64,000 nt of DNA from Akkermansiaceae bacterium UBA6138 (GTDB lineage: Bacteria > Verrucomicrobiota > Verrucomicrobiia > Verrucomicrobiales > DEV007): positions 110,470 through 174,469 of the forward strand of contig DIVG01000029.1 of NCBI GenBank assembly GCA_002422425.1, in the 5' to 3' direction. The number at the start of each line of letters is the position of its first letter. Position 1 is the stretch's first letter. This document shows positions 26,632 through 35,095 of the stretch, piece by piece. The notes beneath the pieces were generated by a model. The model was given only the letters and a program-made list of their open reading frames with translations. It was not told the origin of the DNA and made no database searches. Made by a program: the position numbers and the translations under genes.

Positions 26632-26811
26632 CTCTCAAAAAACGGTCCGTCTCCCACAATAGCTCGCCAGCTTCGGTGATGACGGTGTAAAGTGCCGCCA
26701 TCCATGTTGCACAAATCGACGAGGCGTTTATCCGACCGCCTGAAATGCCGGCTGACGGAGCACACCCGCCGAAGGGCGGCTCCTGATCCTTCAGCGCGAG
26801 ATGGGGCTCTC

Positions 26812-28257
26812 TCAATCGTCGGAATCGGAGGTTTCGGAATCGGAGCCTTTCTCCGACGATTTTTTCCCATTTTCCTCAAGGCACGCTTCGGACATCCGAG
26901 TGAAACGGATCTCATGGACGATACGATCATCGGCCTTGAGCACTTCAGCGAGGAAGCCTTCAATGACCAGATTTTCCCCGGACTCGGGGATATGGCCGAG
27001 CCGGCTGGTGACATACCCTCCCACCGTGCTCACGGCGGGATCGTCGAGATCGAGCTCTTCCACCTGATTCGCCAGTTCGTGGAGAGGAAGCCACCCCTCA
27101 ACGATGAACTCGTCTTCGCTGATCTGCTGGAAACCTGTTTCTTCAACATCGAATTCATCAAGGATTTCCCCAACGACCTGGTCAAGAACATCGTCGAGCA
27201 TAACCAGTCCGATAGAGCCGCCGAACTCGTCAACGACAAGCGCCATATGGGCCCGGCGAGCGAGAAAAAGCTGGAGGAGCTGATCGAGGGGAAGATTCTC
27301 TGACACCCCGACGAGATCGCGTTTCACCGCGAAGAGATTCGGCGAATCTTTCTGCATCTCGCGAAGGAGGTCCTTGATGTGGATCAGGCCGAGGGTTTTA
27401 TCGAGATGACGATCAACGAGGGGAAACCGGGTATGCTTGGATTCCAGTGCAATTTCGAGGTTTTCCTTGAAAGTGTGATGCACATCCAGAGCCACAACGT
27501 CATTCCTCGGGGTGAGGATGTCCCGCACACTTAACTCGCTGAGCCCTAGCGCATTAATCAGGATTTCCTGCTCTGTTTCAGTGACTTCGTGGGCACGTCC
27601 GGTTTCTTCTACGAGAAGCCTCAGCTCATCGGCGGTATGGCTGATGTGGCTGTTGTTAACCGGTTCCATTCCGAAAACGCGGCGCAGGATCGTGTTGGAA
27701 ATCAGGTTGATGGCCCAGACCGGGCCAGCCACGACGAGATGAAATGCCTGTAGGGGGCGGCTGCAAAAAATCGTGGTGCCGACCGATCTCCGGAGCCCGA
27801 AAGCACGTGGAAGCTTCTCACCGACAACAATGTGAGCGACAGCAATGAGAAACAAAGCAAAGACAAAAAGGATGAACTGAAGAAGGCCATCATCGATCGG
27901 GAGAGCGGCCGGGAGCGGTGCCATCCACTTGATCAGGAAGGGGACTCCGAGAGCTCCCAGAAGAAGGCTCGACACGGTGATTCCGAGTTGGCAGACCGAG
28001 AGGTAAGTGTCGATGTTCTTTGCAACCAAAAGGGCAAGGCGGGCACCTCGCCGCTTCTCGTCCACGGCATCCTCCAGCTGGCTCACGTGAACCTTCACAA
28101 GGGCAAATTCAGCCGCGACAAAAAGGGCGTTAAGAAGAACGAGGACTACCAGAAAAGTCACGCCGGCAAGGGGGTGGTTCGGAGCAAGATCAATGACAGC
28201 GAGAGGATAAGCGCTCGCCAGGTCAGCCGAAAGCGGCGGAGAAGGGAATGTCGTCAT
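26812..28257 (-). CDS. CorC/HlyC-type membrane protein with DUF21, CBS pair and transporter-associated domain
   Basis: A 481-residue protein in the classic order: a DUF21 (CNNM-like) membrane domain with four hydrophobic segments in the first ~190 residues, a CBS pair (VRDILTPRNDVVALD to LGLIHIKDLLREM and the VSENLPLDQL unit), and a C-terminal CorC_HlyC domain (EDEFIVEGWLPLHELANQV onward). The family is implicated in magnesium or cobalt efflux and metal homeostasis. The acidic tail (SSEKGSDSETSDSDD) is unusual. An ATG at 28257 is preceded in frame by TTG. It is divergent from the BamD-like gene. Confidence 0.93.
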   Translation of the reverse strand: MTTFPSPPLSADLASAYPLAVIDLAPNHPLAGVTFLVVLVLLNALFVAAEFALVKVHVSQLEDAVDEKRRGARLALLVAKNIDTYLSVCQLGITVSSLLLGALGVPFLIKWMAPLPAALPIDDGLLQFILFVFALFLIAVAHIVVGEKLPRAFGLRRSVGTTIFCSRPLQAFHLVVAGPVWAINLISNTILRRVFGMEPVNNSHISHTADELRLLVEETGRAHEVTETEQEILINALGLSELSVRDILTPRNDVVALDVHHTFKENLEIALESKHTRFPLVDRHLDKTLGLIHIKDLLREMQKDSPNLFAVKRDLVGVSENLPLDQLLQLFLARRAHMALVVDEFGGSIGLVMLDDVLDQVVGEILDEFDVEETGFQQISEDEFIVEGWLPLHELANQVEELDLDDPAVSTVGGYVTSRLGHIPESGENLVIEGFLAEVLKADDRIVHEIRFTRMSEACLEENGKKSSEKGSDSETSDSDD

Positions 28258-28766
28258 CAAGGGTTCTTTGAGAACCGGCCGGGCAAGGCACCTTCGTACC
28301 GATCCTGCCCCTGACCGAAAAGTAAGCGCTCATCTTACAGTGACCGCCGGAATTGACCAGAGAAAATTCCATCACCAGGCCGCGCAGGCAGGGTCATTCG
28401 CGGGAGGGACAGCGGAGAAGGGCGGCGAGGTCCCGCATTTTGCCACTTTTATTTTACATTACATATATTGTAAGAAGTTATAAAATGCTGGCGGGCCCGG
28501 CTTTATCTATGGAACCCGCACGCTGCGACGTTTAAATAAACGGATCAGCCCAGGAACACTGGCTGCGGCTCGTGAATTTGTCCCCTTGTTCCAGAAGCAC
28601 CCGTTCCACCTGGAATGTTCCGATGAAAAGGTTTTACCTTCCCTCGAATAATCAGGCAGCCGAAGATGTCGCCGAACCCCGGAGTTTTTCCAAATCATCG
28701 GAAATGGCGTTTGCTCGCAAAAAGGCTTCGCTTACTTTAAAAAAACTCCTATCTGCAAAATCTCTC
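28258..28766. other. 509-base divergent intergenic region with AT-rich promoter-like core
   Basis: No gene is supported here; open frames are short and lack coding features. An AT-rich patch at 28450-28486 contains an inverted repeat TTACA-TATAT-TGTAA (28459-28473) followed by TATAAAAT, which could be a -10 element for the rightward BamD-like gene, although no -35 sits at the right spacing. The region separates the CorC-type gene (leftward) from the BamD-like gene (rightward), so both promoters should lie here. Confidence 0.4.
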
Positions 28767-29843
28767 ATGACTCGCGAATTGCGTTACCTCCTTTTCGGCC
28801 TGCTCGCCTTCTCGATGAGCCCCGGCACCTCACACGCATTTCTCGGCGGGCTCATGAAGCGCGGTGAAGAAAAAAAAGTGCTTAGCGCCGACGAGCTATC
28901 TTCGCAGCAAGGCAGTGCCGAGGCACAAATGGCCAAAGCACAGGCCTATGAGAGCAGCGGAAAGACTCGCCAGGCTCGCGATGCCTATAAATCGATCAGT
29001 CGCAGCTATTCCAGGACGGACGCCGGAACTCAGGCGAAGTTCGATTACGCCCGCCTGTTGGAGGCGACCGGTGATCAGCGCGGTGCTTTCGATGAATACC
29101 AGGCGCTCATCACGAACTTCCGGAACACGCCGAATTTTACTGAAGCGGTAAAGCGCCAGTTCGAGATCGCCGAGTCCCTGCGGACGTCGAACAAAAAAGG
29201 CTTTCTGGGCGTAGGAGCGCCCGTCCAGCCGTCAAAACTCATCGAAATGTTCGAGAAGATCAGCGCGAGCGCCCCCTTTACAGACTATGCGCCCAAATCG
29301 CTCCTCAACGTTGGTTACGTCCGAACCAAGGTCGGCGAAACTGCCGAGGCAATTACGGCATTTCAGTCGGTTGTCGACAAGTATGCCGCCACCGAATACG
29401 CCAAAGAAGCGCAATATCAGATTTTCAAGCTTCGCGGAGTGAAGGCGGAAAGATCCAACAGCCCGGTCGAGGATCGCGCCCAGGTTGAGGCGGGTCTTGA
29501 TTTTGTGAATCAGAACCCGGAAGACCAGCGTGCCTCAGAGATCAAATCCAATCTTCAGAGTATCGAAGAGCGCTCCATGGAAAAACTCTACAATACGGGA
29601 GTCTTTTATGAAAAAAGCGGAAAACCCGATTCCGCACGAATTTACTTCCGCGAAGTCGTGAAAAACCCCTCTACTTCATGGGCGTCGAAGGCACAGGAGC
29701 GGCTCCATGCGCTCGATAATATGCCCGAATCCGTTGAAAAAAAGGCGGGTGTTTTCGGGCCGAATCCGTTGAAGAAAGACAAGGTTGAGATGCGGACATC
29801 GGGTGACGAAGTAATCCCCCTCCCCGCCCCGGCGCCCAATTGA
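28767..29843 (+). CDS. BamD-like TPR outer-membrane assembly protein
   Basis: A 358-residue protein with a signal peptide (RYLLFGLLAFSMSPGTSHAF) and TPR-type repeats: AQAYESSGKTRQARDAYKSI, YARLLEATGDQRGAFDEYQAL, SLLNVGYVRTKVGETAEAITAFQSVVDKY and NTGVFYEKSGKPDSARIYFREV. This is the repeat pattern of BamD/YfiO, which helps fold beta-barrel proteins into the outer membrane. It is longer than E. coli BamD (~245 residues), and no lipobox cysteine follows the signal peptide, so it may be soluble in the periplasm. ATG 28767 was chosen for the signal peptide; in-frame ATGs upstream exist. lptE follows 146 bases downstream. Confidence 0.82.
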   Translation: MTRELRYLLFGLLAFSMSPGTSHAFLGGLMKRGEEKKVLSADELSSQQGSAEAQMAKAQAYESSGKTRQARDAYKSISRSYSRTDAGTQAKFDYARLLEATGDQRGAFDEYQALITNFRNTPNFTEAVKRQFEIAESLRTSNKKGFLGVGAPVQPSKLIEMFEKISASAPFTDYAPKSLLNVGYVRTKVGETAEAITAFQSVVDKYAATEYAKEAQYQIFKLRGVKAERSNSPVEDRAQVEAGLDFVNQNPEDQRASEIKSNLQSIEERSMEKLYNTGVFYEKSGKPDSARIYFREVVKNPSTSWASKAQERLHALDNMPESVEKKAGVFGPNPLKKDKVEMRTSGDEVIPLPAPAPN

Positions 29844-29989
29844 CCCCGCCCGGCAGGGCGATACGAAAGATTTCCTTTGCAGGAGGAGGCTCTTATGGCT
29901 TGTTTTTTAAACATTCCCGCCTACTATCCGGAGGAATGGATCCCTTCCCGGGCTTCCCGTCGGCTCGCCCGCCTCACTGATTTTTCCCA

Positions 29990-30586
29990 ATGAAGTTCCC
30001 GATTCTTCTCCTTATCGCCACCAGCGCCGCCGTCCTGCTCTTCTCCGGATGTGCAGGCTACCAACTCGGTGAAGTGAAGCCTTCCATCTACCGGGATATC
30101 GAGAAACTCCACGTCCCCCCCTTTAAGAATCTCACTCTGGAACCACGGCTCTCCAGCCTTCTCACCAATGCTGTCCTTTCCAAGTTACAGGCGGACGGGA
30201 CTTACAAGGTGACAAGCCGCGCGAATTGCGACGCTGTCCTGGTGGGGGAAATAAGTCAGGTGAAAAAACAGCAGCTGCGCGCCGACCGGACGGATACCCT
30301 CAAGTCGCGCGAACTCAATCTCTACCTGATTGTGGATTTTCATCTGCAGGATCCCAGAACCGGTGCCCGCATCGGCGAACGTTCCGCCCGCGGCGCTCTT
30401 GAAGTCCCGGCGGACGACAAGGTCGGCACCGAAGAAGAACTCATCAGTGCTCGTCAGGGCCGTGTCGTCGGGGAGACAATCCAGTTTATCGACCCGGGTT
30501 TTCAGGTCAGCGAGCGTAATGCGATTTCGCTGGCAGCCCGAGATCTTGCCGACAAACTCGTCTCCCAGCTAGCGAACGGCTGGTAG
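29990..30586 (+). CDS. lptE: LptE-family lipopolysaccharide assembly lipoprotein
   Basis: A 198-residue protein with a signal peptide and lipobox LFSGC (Cys21), followed by AGYQLGEVKPSIYRDIEKLHVPPFKN. This is the hallmark of bacterial LptE-like proteins, with Y(Q/H)L(G) after the lipid Cys and a 'vaVpxfxN' strand. The rest is alternating strands and helices ending with ARDLADKLVSQL. LptE plugs LptD and helps place LPS in the outer membrane. The next gene, rsmI, starts 15 bases downstream, so they are probably co-transcribed. Confidence 0.85.
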   Translation: MKFPILLLIATSAAVLLFSGCAGYQLGEVKPSIYRDIEKLHVPPFKNLTLEPRLSSLLTNAVLSKLQADGTYKVTSRANCDAVLVGEISQVKKQQLRADRTDTLKSRELNLYLIVDFHLQDPRTGARIGERSARGALEVPADDKVGTEEELISARQGRVVGETIQFIDPGFQVSERNAISLAARDLADKLVSQLANGW

Positions 30587-30601
30587 TTCTTCTTCCGCTA
30601 T

Positions 30602-31342
30602 TTGAAGCGTCAGAGATCATTCCCCTTGAATCCGCTCCAAAGTCAAGGGCTGGTCCAATTGATCGGGACGCCGATCGGTAACCTGGGTGACATCACGTTT
30701 CGGGCGGTCGAGTCGATCAGGGCGGCACACGTTGTGGCTTGCGAAGATACGCGGCACTCTCACCGGCTCCTGAGCCATCTTGGAATCTCCGGAAAAGAGC
30801 TTGTCGCTCTTCACGAGCATAACGAACAGCATCGGGCCGCGTCGCTCGTCGATCGAGCCTTGAACGGTGAGCGGATCGCCTTTTTGTCCGACGCCGGCAC
30901 CCCGACGATTTCGGACCCCGGTTACCGTCTTGTCAATGCCTGCCATGAAGCAGGAGTCCGGGTCGAGGTGATTCCCGGCCCCTCCGCCGTGATTACTGCC
31001 CTTGCGGGATCCGGTCTGCCGACCGATGCTTTCTATTTTGGCGGGTTTCTCGCGGTCAAATCGGGCCGCAAAGCCCGCGAGATCGCGGAGGCCCTTGCGA
31101 AACGCGAAACGAGCATCTTCTTCGAATCCCCGCATCGGCTCACCAGAACCCTTGCCGCCATTTCAACGCTCGACCCCCATCGCGAGATTTGTGTGGCGCG
31201 CGAACTGACCAAAAAATTTGAGTCCTATCATCGCGGAACCGCTTCGGAGCTGCTCGACTATTTCACCGCTCACCCGGGAAAAGGTGAAATCACCCTGCTT
31301 ATTCGAGGCGAAGGGAAACGCCGCAGCTCCCCGTCCGACTGA
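30602..31342 (+). CDS. rsmI: 16S rRNA (cytidine1402-2'-O)-methyltransferase RsmI
   Basis: A 246-residue SAM-dependent tetrapyrrole-methylase-fold protein. Diagnostic segments are LIGTPIGNLGDITFRA, CEDTRHSHRLL, FLSDAGTPTISDPGYRLV, VIPGPSAVITALAGSGLPTDAFYFGGFL and FFESPHRL. RsmI 2'-O-methylates C1402 of 16S rRNA at the ribosomal P site. Start codons are TTG at 30602 or at 30626; the second gives an N-terminus closer to the family. Length is slightly below the usual ~280 because the C-terminal helical extension is short. Confidence 0.95.
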   Translation: MKRQRSFPLNPLQSQGLVQLIGTPIGNLGDITFRAVESIRAAHVVACEDTRHSHRLLSHLGISGKELVALHEHNEQHRAASLVDRALNGERIAFLSDAGTPTISDPGYRLVNACHEAGVRVEVIPGPSAVITALAGSGLPTDAFYFGGFLAVKSGRKAREIAEALAKRETSIFFESPHRLTRTLAAISTLDPHREICVARELTKKFESYHRGTASELLDYFTAHPGKGEITLLIRGEGKRRSSPSD

Positions 31343-31985
31343 GCCCCACCCGTAAGAGGATCACTTCGGCGACAGTCCTCCCCCCTCTGCGCTCCGACCC
31401 CTACCCCTCTCCCGCTGAGGGCTCTTTTTCCTTACTCCATTACGGCTGATGCGGAGCATCCCCGTGCGGCGAGCTCATGTTTCGAAGGGTTCGACGGTGT
31501 GATAGATCGTTCCGACCAGCCCGGGTGGCGGGGCCGCCGCGACAAAGGGTCACGGCGAATCTCACGGCGCTTGCTTTTGTCATATCGCTGCTGAAGAACC
31601 CATTCATCCGTGCGAGCCGTTTCCCCTTCGGGGAGGCGGTCGGCGAATAAGGGAGCCCGGCCGGCAATCATCTCAAAGTTGGGTATCGAATAGTAAATAG
31701 CCATCTGTTTTTCGGCGTCGCCCCTTTCTCCTTGCGCCCACTCCGAAACCGGGATTCCATCGACCCGTTTTTCAGGGGGGTTTGGAAGAGCCCCCGGCAT
31801 GGAACCGGAGTGATGCCTCCGTGAAGTAGGCGGGCACCGTCTAATGCCAAGACTAAATTAATATAATTTTAATAATTAATCAAATTTTTTATAAAGTTTT
31901 AGAATGGGAATTGGATTGTCTAATGAAAAAGCTGCGAGAATCTGAAATACCCCCCCGCCGGGGGCTCCGGCCTACTGATTTTCTC
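31343..31985. other. 643-base region: weak terminator, doubtful frame, AT-rich leader of panB
   Basis: Downstream of rsmI, CCCTC-TCCCGCT-GAGGG followed by CTCTTTTT (about 31415-31440) is a weak intrinsic-terminator candidate. A minus-strand open frame at 31432-31800 (122 codons) has no family resemblance and overlaps another open frame; I do not call it a gene. From 31851 to 31910 the sequence is almost entirely A and T, with TATAAT at 31862 and TATAAA near 31890. That fits a promoter region for panB, although no matching -35 is placed at 17 bases. Confidence 0.4.
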
Positions 31986-32744
31986 ATGCATTCCCCCACC
32001 CACCCCTCACTCCTGACCCGTCTTCGCGAACCGGTGTCCGCCATTACTGCCTACGATTACCCCTCGGCGCGACTCTGCGATGAAGCAGGCATCCAGCTCG
32101 TCCTTGTCGGTGACTCGGTGGGTATGGTTGTCGCGGGAGGCGAAGACACGACGGGGGTCACCCTTGATCAGATGGCTTATCACACCGAGATGGTGCGCCG
32201 CGGAGTGAAACGCGCCATCGTTGTTTCGGATCTGCCGATTCATTCCTATCGTGATCCCGACGAAGCGCTGGCGAGCAGTCGCCGTCTCGTCGCAGCGGGT
32301 GCCGATGCGGTGAAGCTTGAGGGTGGCTTCGGGCAGATCGAAAAAGTAAAAGCGATCACCTCGGCCGGCATTTCCCTCTGTGCCCACCTTGGCATGCTGC
32401 CCCAGCGGGTGCGGGAAGAAGGCGGTTACAAGAAAAAAGGGAAGACCGATCTTGAGGCCAAAACACTTGTCGAGGCGGCCCTGGCGCTGGAGGAAGCCGG
32501 TGCCTTTGCTATCGTCCTGGAAAGCGTCGTGGCCACGGTCGCGGCAGAGATCACCCGAACGCTTTCGATTCCGACCATAGGGATAGGCTCGGGCTGGGAA
32601 TGTTCGGGGCAGATACGCGTTCTGCACGACGTCACCGGAGCCTACCCCTGGTTTGTCCCTCCCTTTGCCAACGTGCATGGTGACGTGGCGGGTGAGACGC
32701 GCCGTGCTCTGACCGCCTATCTCAGGGAAATCGACCGGCCATGA
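31986..32744 (+). CDS. panB: 3-methyl-2-oxobutanoate hydroxymethyltransferase
   Basis: A 252-residue TIM-barrel enzyme (277 if TTG 31911 is used; ATG 31923 is also possible). Family segments are clear: ITAYDYPSARLCDEAGIQLVLVGDSVGMVVAG, HTEMVRRG, VSDLPIHSY, VKLEGG, AHLGMLPQRV and IGIGSGWECSGQIRVLHD. It transfers a hydroxymethyl group from methylenetetrahydrofolate to 2-oxoisovalerate, making ketopantoate for pantothenate and coenzyme A. The start at 31986 gives the usual length. It stands alone; panC and panD are not nearby. Confidence 0.96.
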   Translation: MHSPTHPSLLTRLREPVSAITAYDYPSARLCDEAGIQLVLVGDSVGMVVAGGEDTTGVTLDQMAYHTEMVRRGVKRAIVVSDLPIHSYRDPDEALASSRRLVAAGADAVKLEGGFGQIEKVKAITSAGISLCAHLGMLPQRVREEGGYKKKGKTDLEAKTLVEAALALEEAGAFAIVLESVVATVAAEITRTLSIPTIGIGSGWECSGQIRVLHDVTGAYPWFVPPFANVHGDVAGETRRALTAYLREIDRP

Positions 32745-33116
32745 AAAGAGATTCGACAATCGCTTCTCTTTCGTTTCGTTTACCCGGCCTTGGCTGAAGC
32801 CCCTCTGGAGTCAAAAAAACACTTGCATGGGCGACCAGAGCGCTCCACACTTGAACGTCTCTGAACGCTTCCAGATCGGGAGTTCGCGCCATTTGCCTCC
32901 CATCTGTCCGGCGCGAGGTTTCTCTCCTTCAGATTAAGGGACAGGTGATAACCGAACGTCAGGCTGACTACCCGGAATCGCCCCGAGAGTTCGGATTTAC
33001 GAGCTTTCGACAAACTGAAATCCCCCAGCCACCGTTTCCTCCATCCGGGGAGACTCTGGTGCCCCCTTTTCCAGTCGAATCAGAACTTCTCCGCACCGGT
33101 CCACTTTCGTATTTTC
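32745..33116. other. 372-base intergenic region upstream of rho
   Basis: No supported gene. An imperfect stem right after the panB stop (AAAGAG near 32745 with CTCTTT near 32766, then T-rich CGTTTCGTTT) may be a weak terminator. The rest should hold the rho promoter and leader, but I see no recognisable -10/-35 pair or a conserved hairpin. Confidence 0.3.
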
Positions 33117-35048
33117 ATGAGCGATTCCGCCCCTTTAGAAGACTCCCGCGCCGCCGATTCACCCTCCCCCGCTGACGGGGGCGCCAACGACTCTTCCAAA
33201 TTCCCCCCGGCAAAAAAACCAAGGGCGGGGAAAGCCGCCGCATTGGCAGCCGATGGCGAGACGACGCCAACGTCGCCCCGCAAGCCGAGATCCACCAAAT
33301 CGGTAAGGGTCGAAAAGACGGAACGGGTGGACAAAAAATCAGCTTCAGCCGCCTCGCGCGACGAATCAGCCCGCGATGATCTGCCTCTCCTTTCCGGCTC
33401 TGTCCCTCCGCCTTCCGCTGCCGGCAGTGAGGTCGCCGCGCCCGGAGACAGTAAACCGCCCGCGAACCGCGAAAGGGATGAATCCGACGGGAGTTCGGCG
33501 CATCAAGAGCCATCTCGCGAGCGCGTCGAAAGTGAGCGCTCCGACCGTCCCGTTGACGGCACCGAAGGCCGTCCCCGTCGTAACCGAGGGCCGCGGCAAC
33601 GTCGGCGCAAGGGTAATCGCGAGTCACCGGGGGGCGATGCCCACCAGCGTCGTGACGGTCAGGGATCATCCCGCGAAGGTCGGGAAAAAAATCGTTCCCG
33701 CGAAAGTGCCCCGAATGGCAATCGTGCCGACGAGCGCCGCGACGAGGCGGACGATGATCATGATCGCGATCCCCGTGAAGTGATCGGCGGAGCGGACAGC
33801 GGAGATCACAATGGCACAGACGAGGGCGAAGGGGACGGACGTCACCAGAACAAGACGCGCAAGCAGCGCTATCTTGAACGCAAGGAAAAAGAGCGTGCCC
33901 GTGAAGCGGCTGCTCTGGATGCCTCTCCCGCAGTCGAATCCGAAGGCATTGTCGAGATATCCCCGAAAGGCTTCGGATTCCTTCGGGAGAAAATACGCGG
34001 CTTCCAACAGTCGCCGAAGGATGTCTTCATCACCCCTGAAGTGGTTCGCCTTTACGGCTTGCGAGACGGCCTCATGGTGCGCTGCCTCTCCAAACAGGGA
34101 ATTCGTGGTCCACAATTGATCGATCTGCTGGCGATTAATGACCGCCCGCCGGAAGAGTGCGCCAAACTTCCCTACTTTGAGGAACTCACCGCCATCAATC
34201 CCAACAAGAAGCTGACTCTTGAGACCCAGTCAACCCGCGCTACGACCCGGGTGATTGACCTGATGGCTCCGATCGGACGAGGCCAGCGCGGCCTCATTGT
34301 TGCCCCTCCGCGCACCGGTAAGACAACACTGCTTCACCATATCGCCGAAGGGATCCTGCACAATTACGAAGACGAGATCCACCTCATGGTCCTGCTCGTC
34401 GATGAACGACCTGAAGAAGTGACCGACTTCGAACGTTCCTTTCCCAACGTCGAAGTTTTCTCCAGTTCAAATGACAGCGAGGCGAAGGACCATACCCGCA
34501 TTGCGCTTCTCGCAACCGAGAGGGCTAAGCGCCTCGTCGAAGGCGGGCGTCATGTGGTCATGCTGATGGACTCCATCACCCGGCTTGCCCGCGCCTTCAA
34601 CAGCCAGATGCGCGGCGGAAAGCGCGGCACCGCCAGCGGCGGCCTCATCGTGGGAGCTCTCGAAGTGCCCCGCCGTATTTTCGCGGCCGCTCGCAACACC
34701 CGCGAAGCGGGGTCACTCACGATCATCGCGACCGCTCTCGTGCAGACGAACAGCAAGGCCGACGAAGCCATTTTCCAGGAGTTCAAAGGCACTGGCAACA
34801 TGGAACTCGTCCTCGATCGCCAGATCGCCCAGAATTACGTCTACCCCGCCGTCGACATCAATAAATCAGGAACACGCCGGGAGGAGTTGCTCCTTCCGCC
34901 CCATGTCCTCGAGAAGATCTATGTGATCCGCCGCGGGCTGAGTGGTTATAAGCAGGTCGATGCGATGGAGTGGCTCCTCAAGTGCATGCAGAGATACCCC
35001 TCGAATGCGCAAATGCTGATGGATATCAAGACCACTGCACTCTCCTGA
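33117..35048 (+). CDS. rho: transcription termination factor Rho with long disordered N-terminal extension
   Basis: A 643-residue Rho. The conserved part begins at about residue 275 with VEISPKGFGFLR (RNA-binding cold-shock-like domain). The hexameric ATPase follows: Walker A APPRTGKTTLLHHIA, Walker B VVMLMDSITRLARAF and GTGNMELVLDRQIAQ. Rho binds nascent RNA and dissociates RNA polymerase. Residues 1-270 are low-complexity and highly charged, with Arg, Glu, Asp, Ser and Gly rich stretches, which fits the long N-terminal extensions of Rho in PVC and Actinobacteria. The loop before GALEVPRRIF reads RGGKRGTASGG, differing from the E. coli type. Confidence 0.97.
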   Translation: MSDSAPLEDSRAADSPSPADGGANDSSKFPPAKKPRAGKAAALAADGETTPTSPRKPRSTKSVRVEKTERVDKKSASAASRDESARDDLPLLSGSVPPPSAAGSEVAAPGDSKPPANRERDESDGSSAHQEPSRERVESERSDRPVDGTEGRPRRNRGPRQRRRKGNRESPGGDAHQRRDGQGSSREGREKNRSRESAPNGNRADERRDEADDDHDRDPREVIGGADSGDHNGTDEGEGDGRHQNKTRKQRYLERKEKERAREAAALDASPAVESEGIVEISPKGFGFLREKIRGFQQSPKDVFITPEVVRLYGLRDGLMVRCLSKQGIRGPQLIDLLAINDRPPEECAKLPYFEELTAINPNKKLTLETQSTRATTRVIDLMAPIGRGQRGLIVAPPRTGKTTLLHHIAEGILHNYEDEIHLMVLLVDERPEEVTDFERSFPNVEVFSSSNDSEAKDHTRIALLATERAKRLVEGGRHVVMLMDSITRLARAFNSQMRGGKRGTASGGLIVGALEVPRRIFAAARNTREAGSLTIIATALVQTNSKADEAIFQEFKGTGNMELVLDRQIAQNYVYPAVDINKSGTRREELLLPPHVLEKIYVIRRGLSGYKQVDAMEWLLKCMQRYPSNAQMLMDIKTTALS

Positions 35049-35095
35049 AATGATAGCGGTTGACGCGGAGCGGCTTCTTTGCTACTCCCGAGGGC

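Noticed and set aside
28459..28473. TTACA-N5-TGTAA inverted repeat as a specific regulator site
   Set aside because: Arms are only 5 bp in a very AT-rich stretch, so chance is likely; kept only as part of the promoter-region description.
29844..29989. CGCCC-GGCA-GGGCG hairpin after the BamD-like gene as a terminator
   Set aside because: Followed by mixed sequence without a T tract; lptE is close enough to be co-transcribed.
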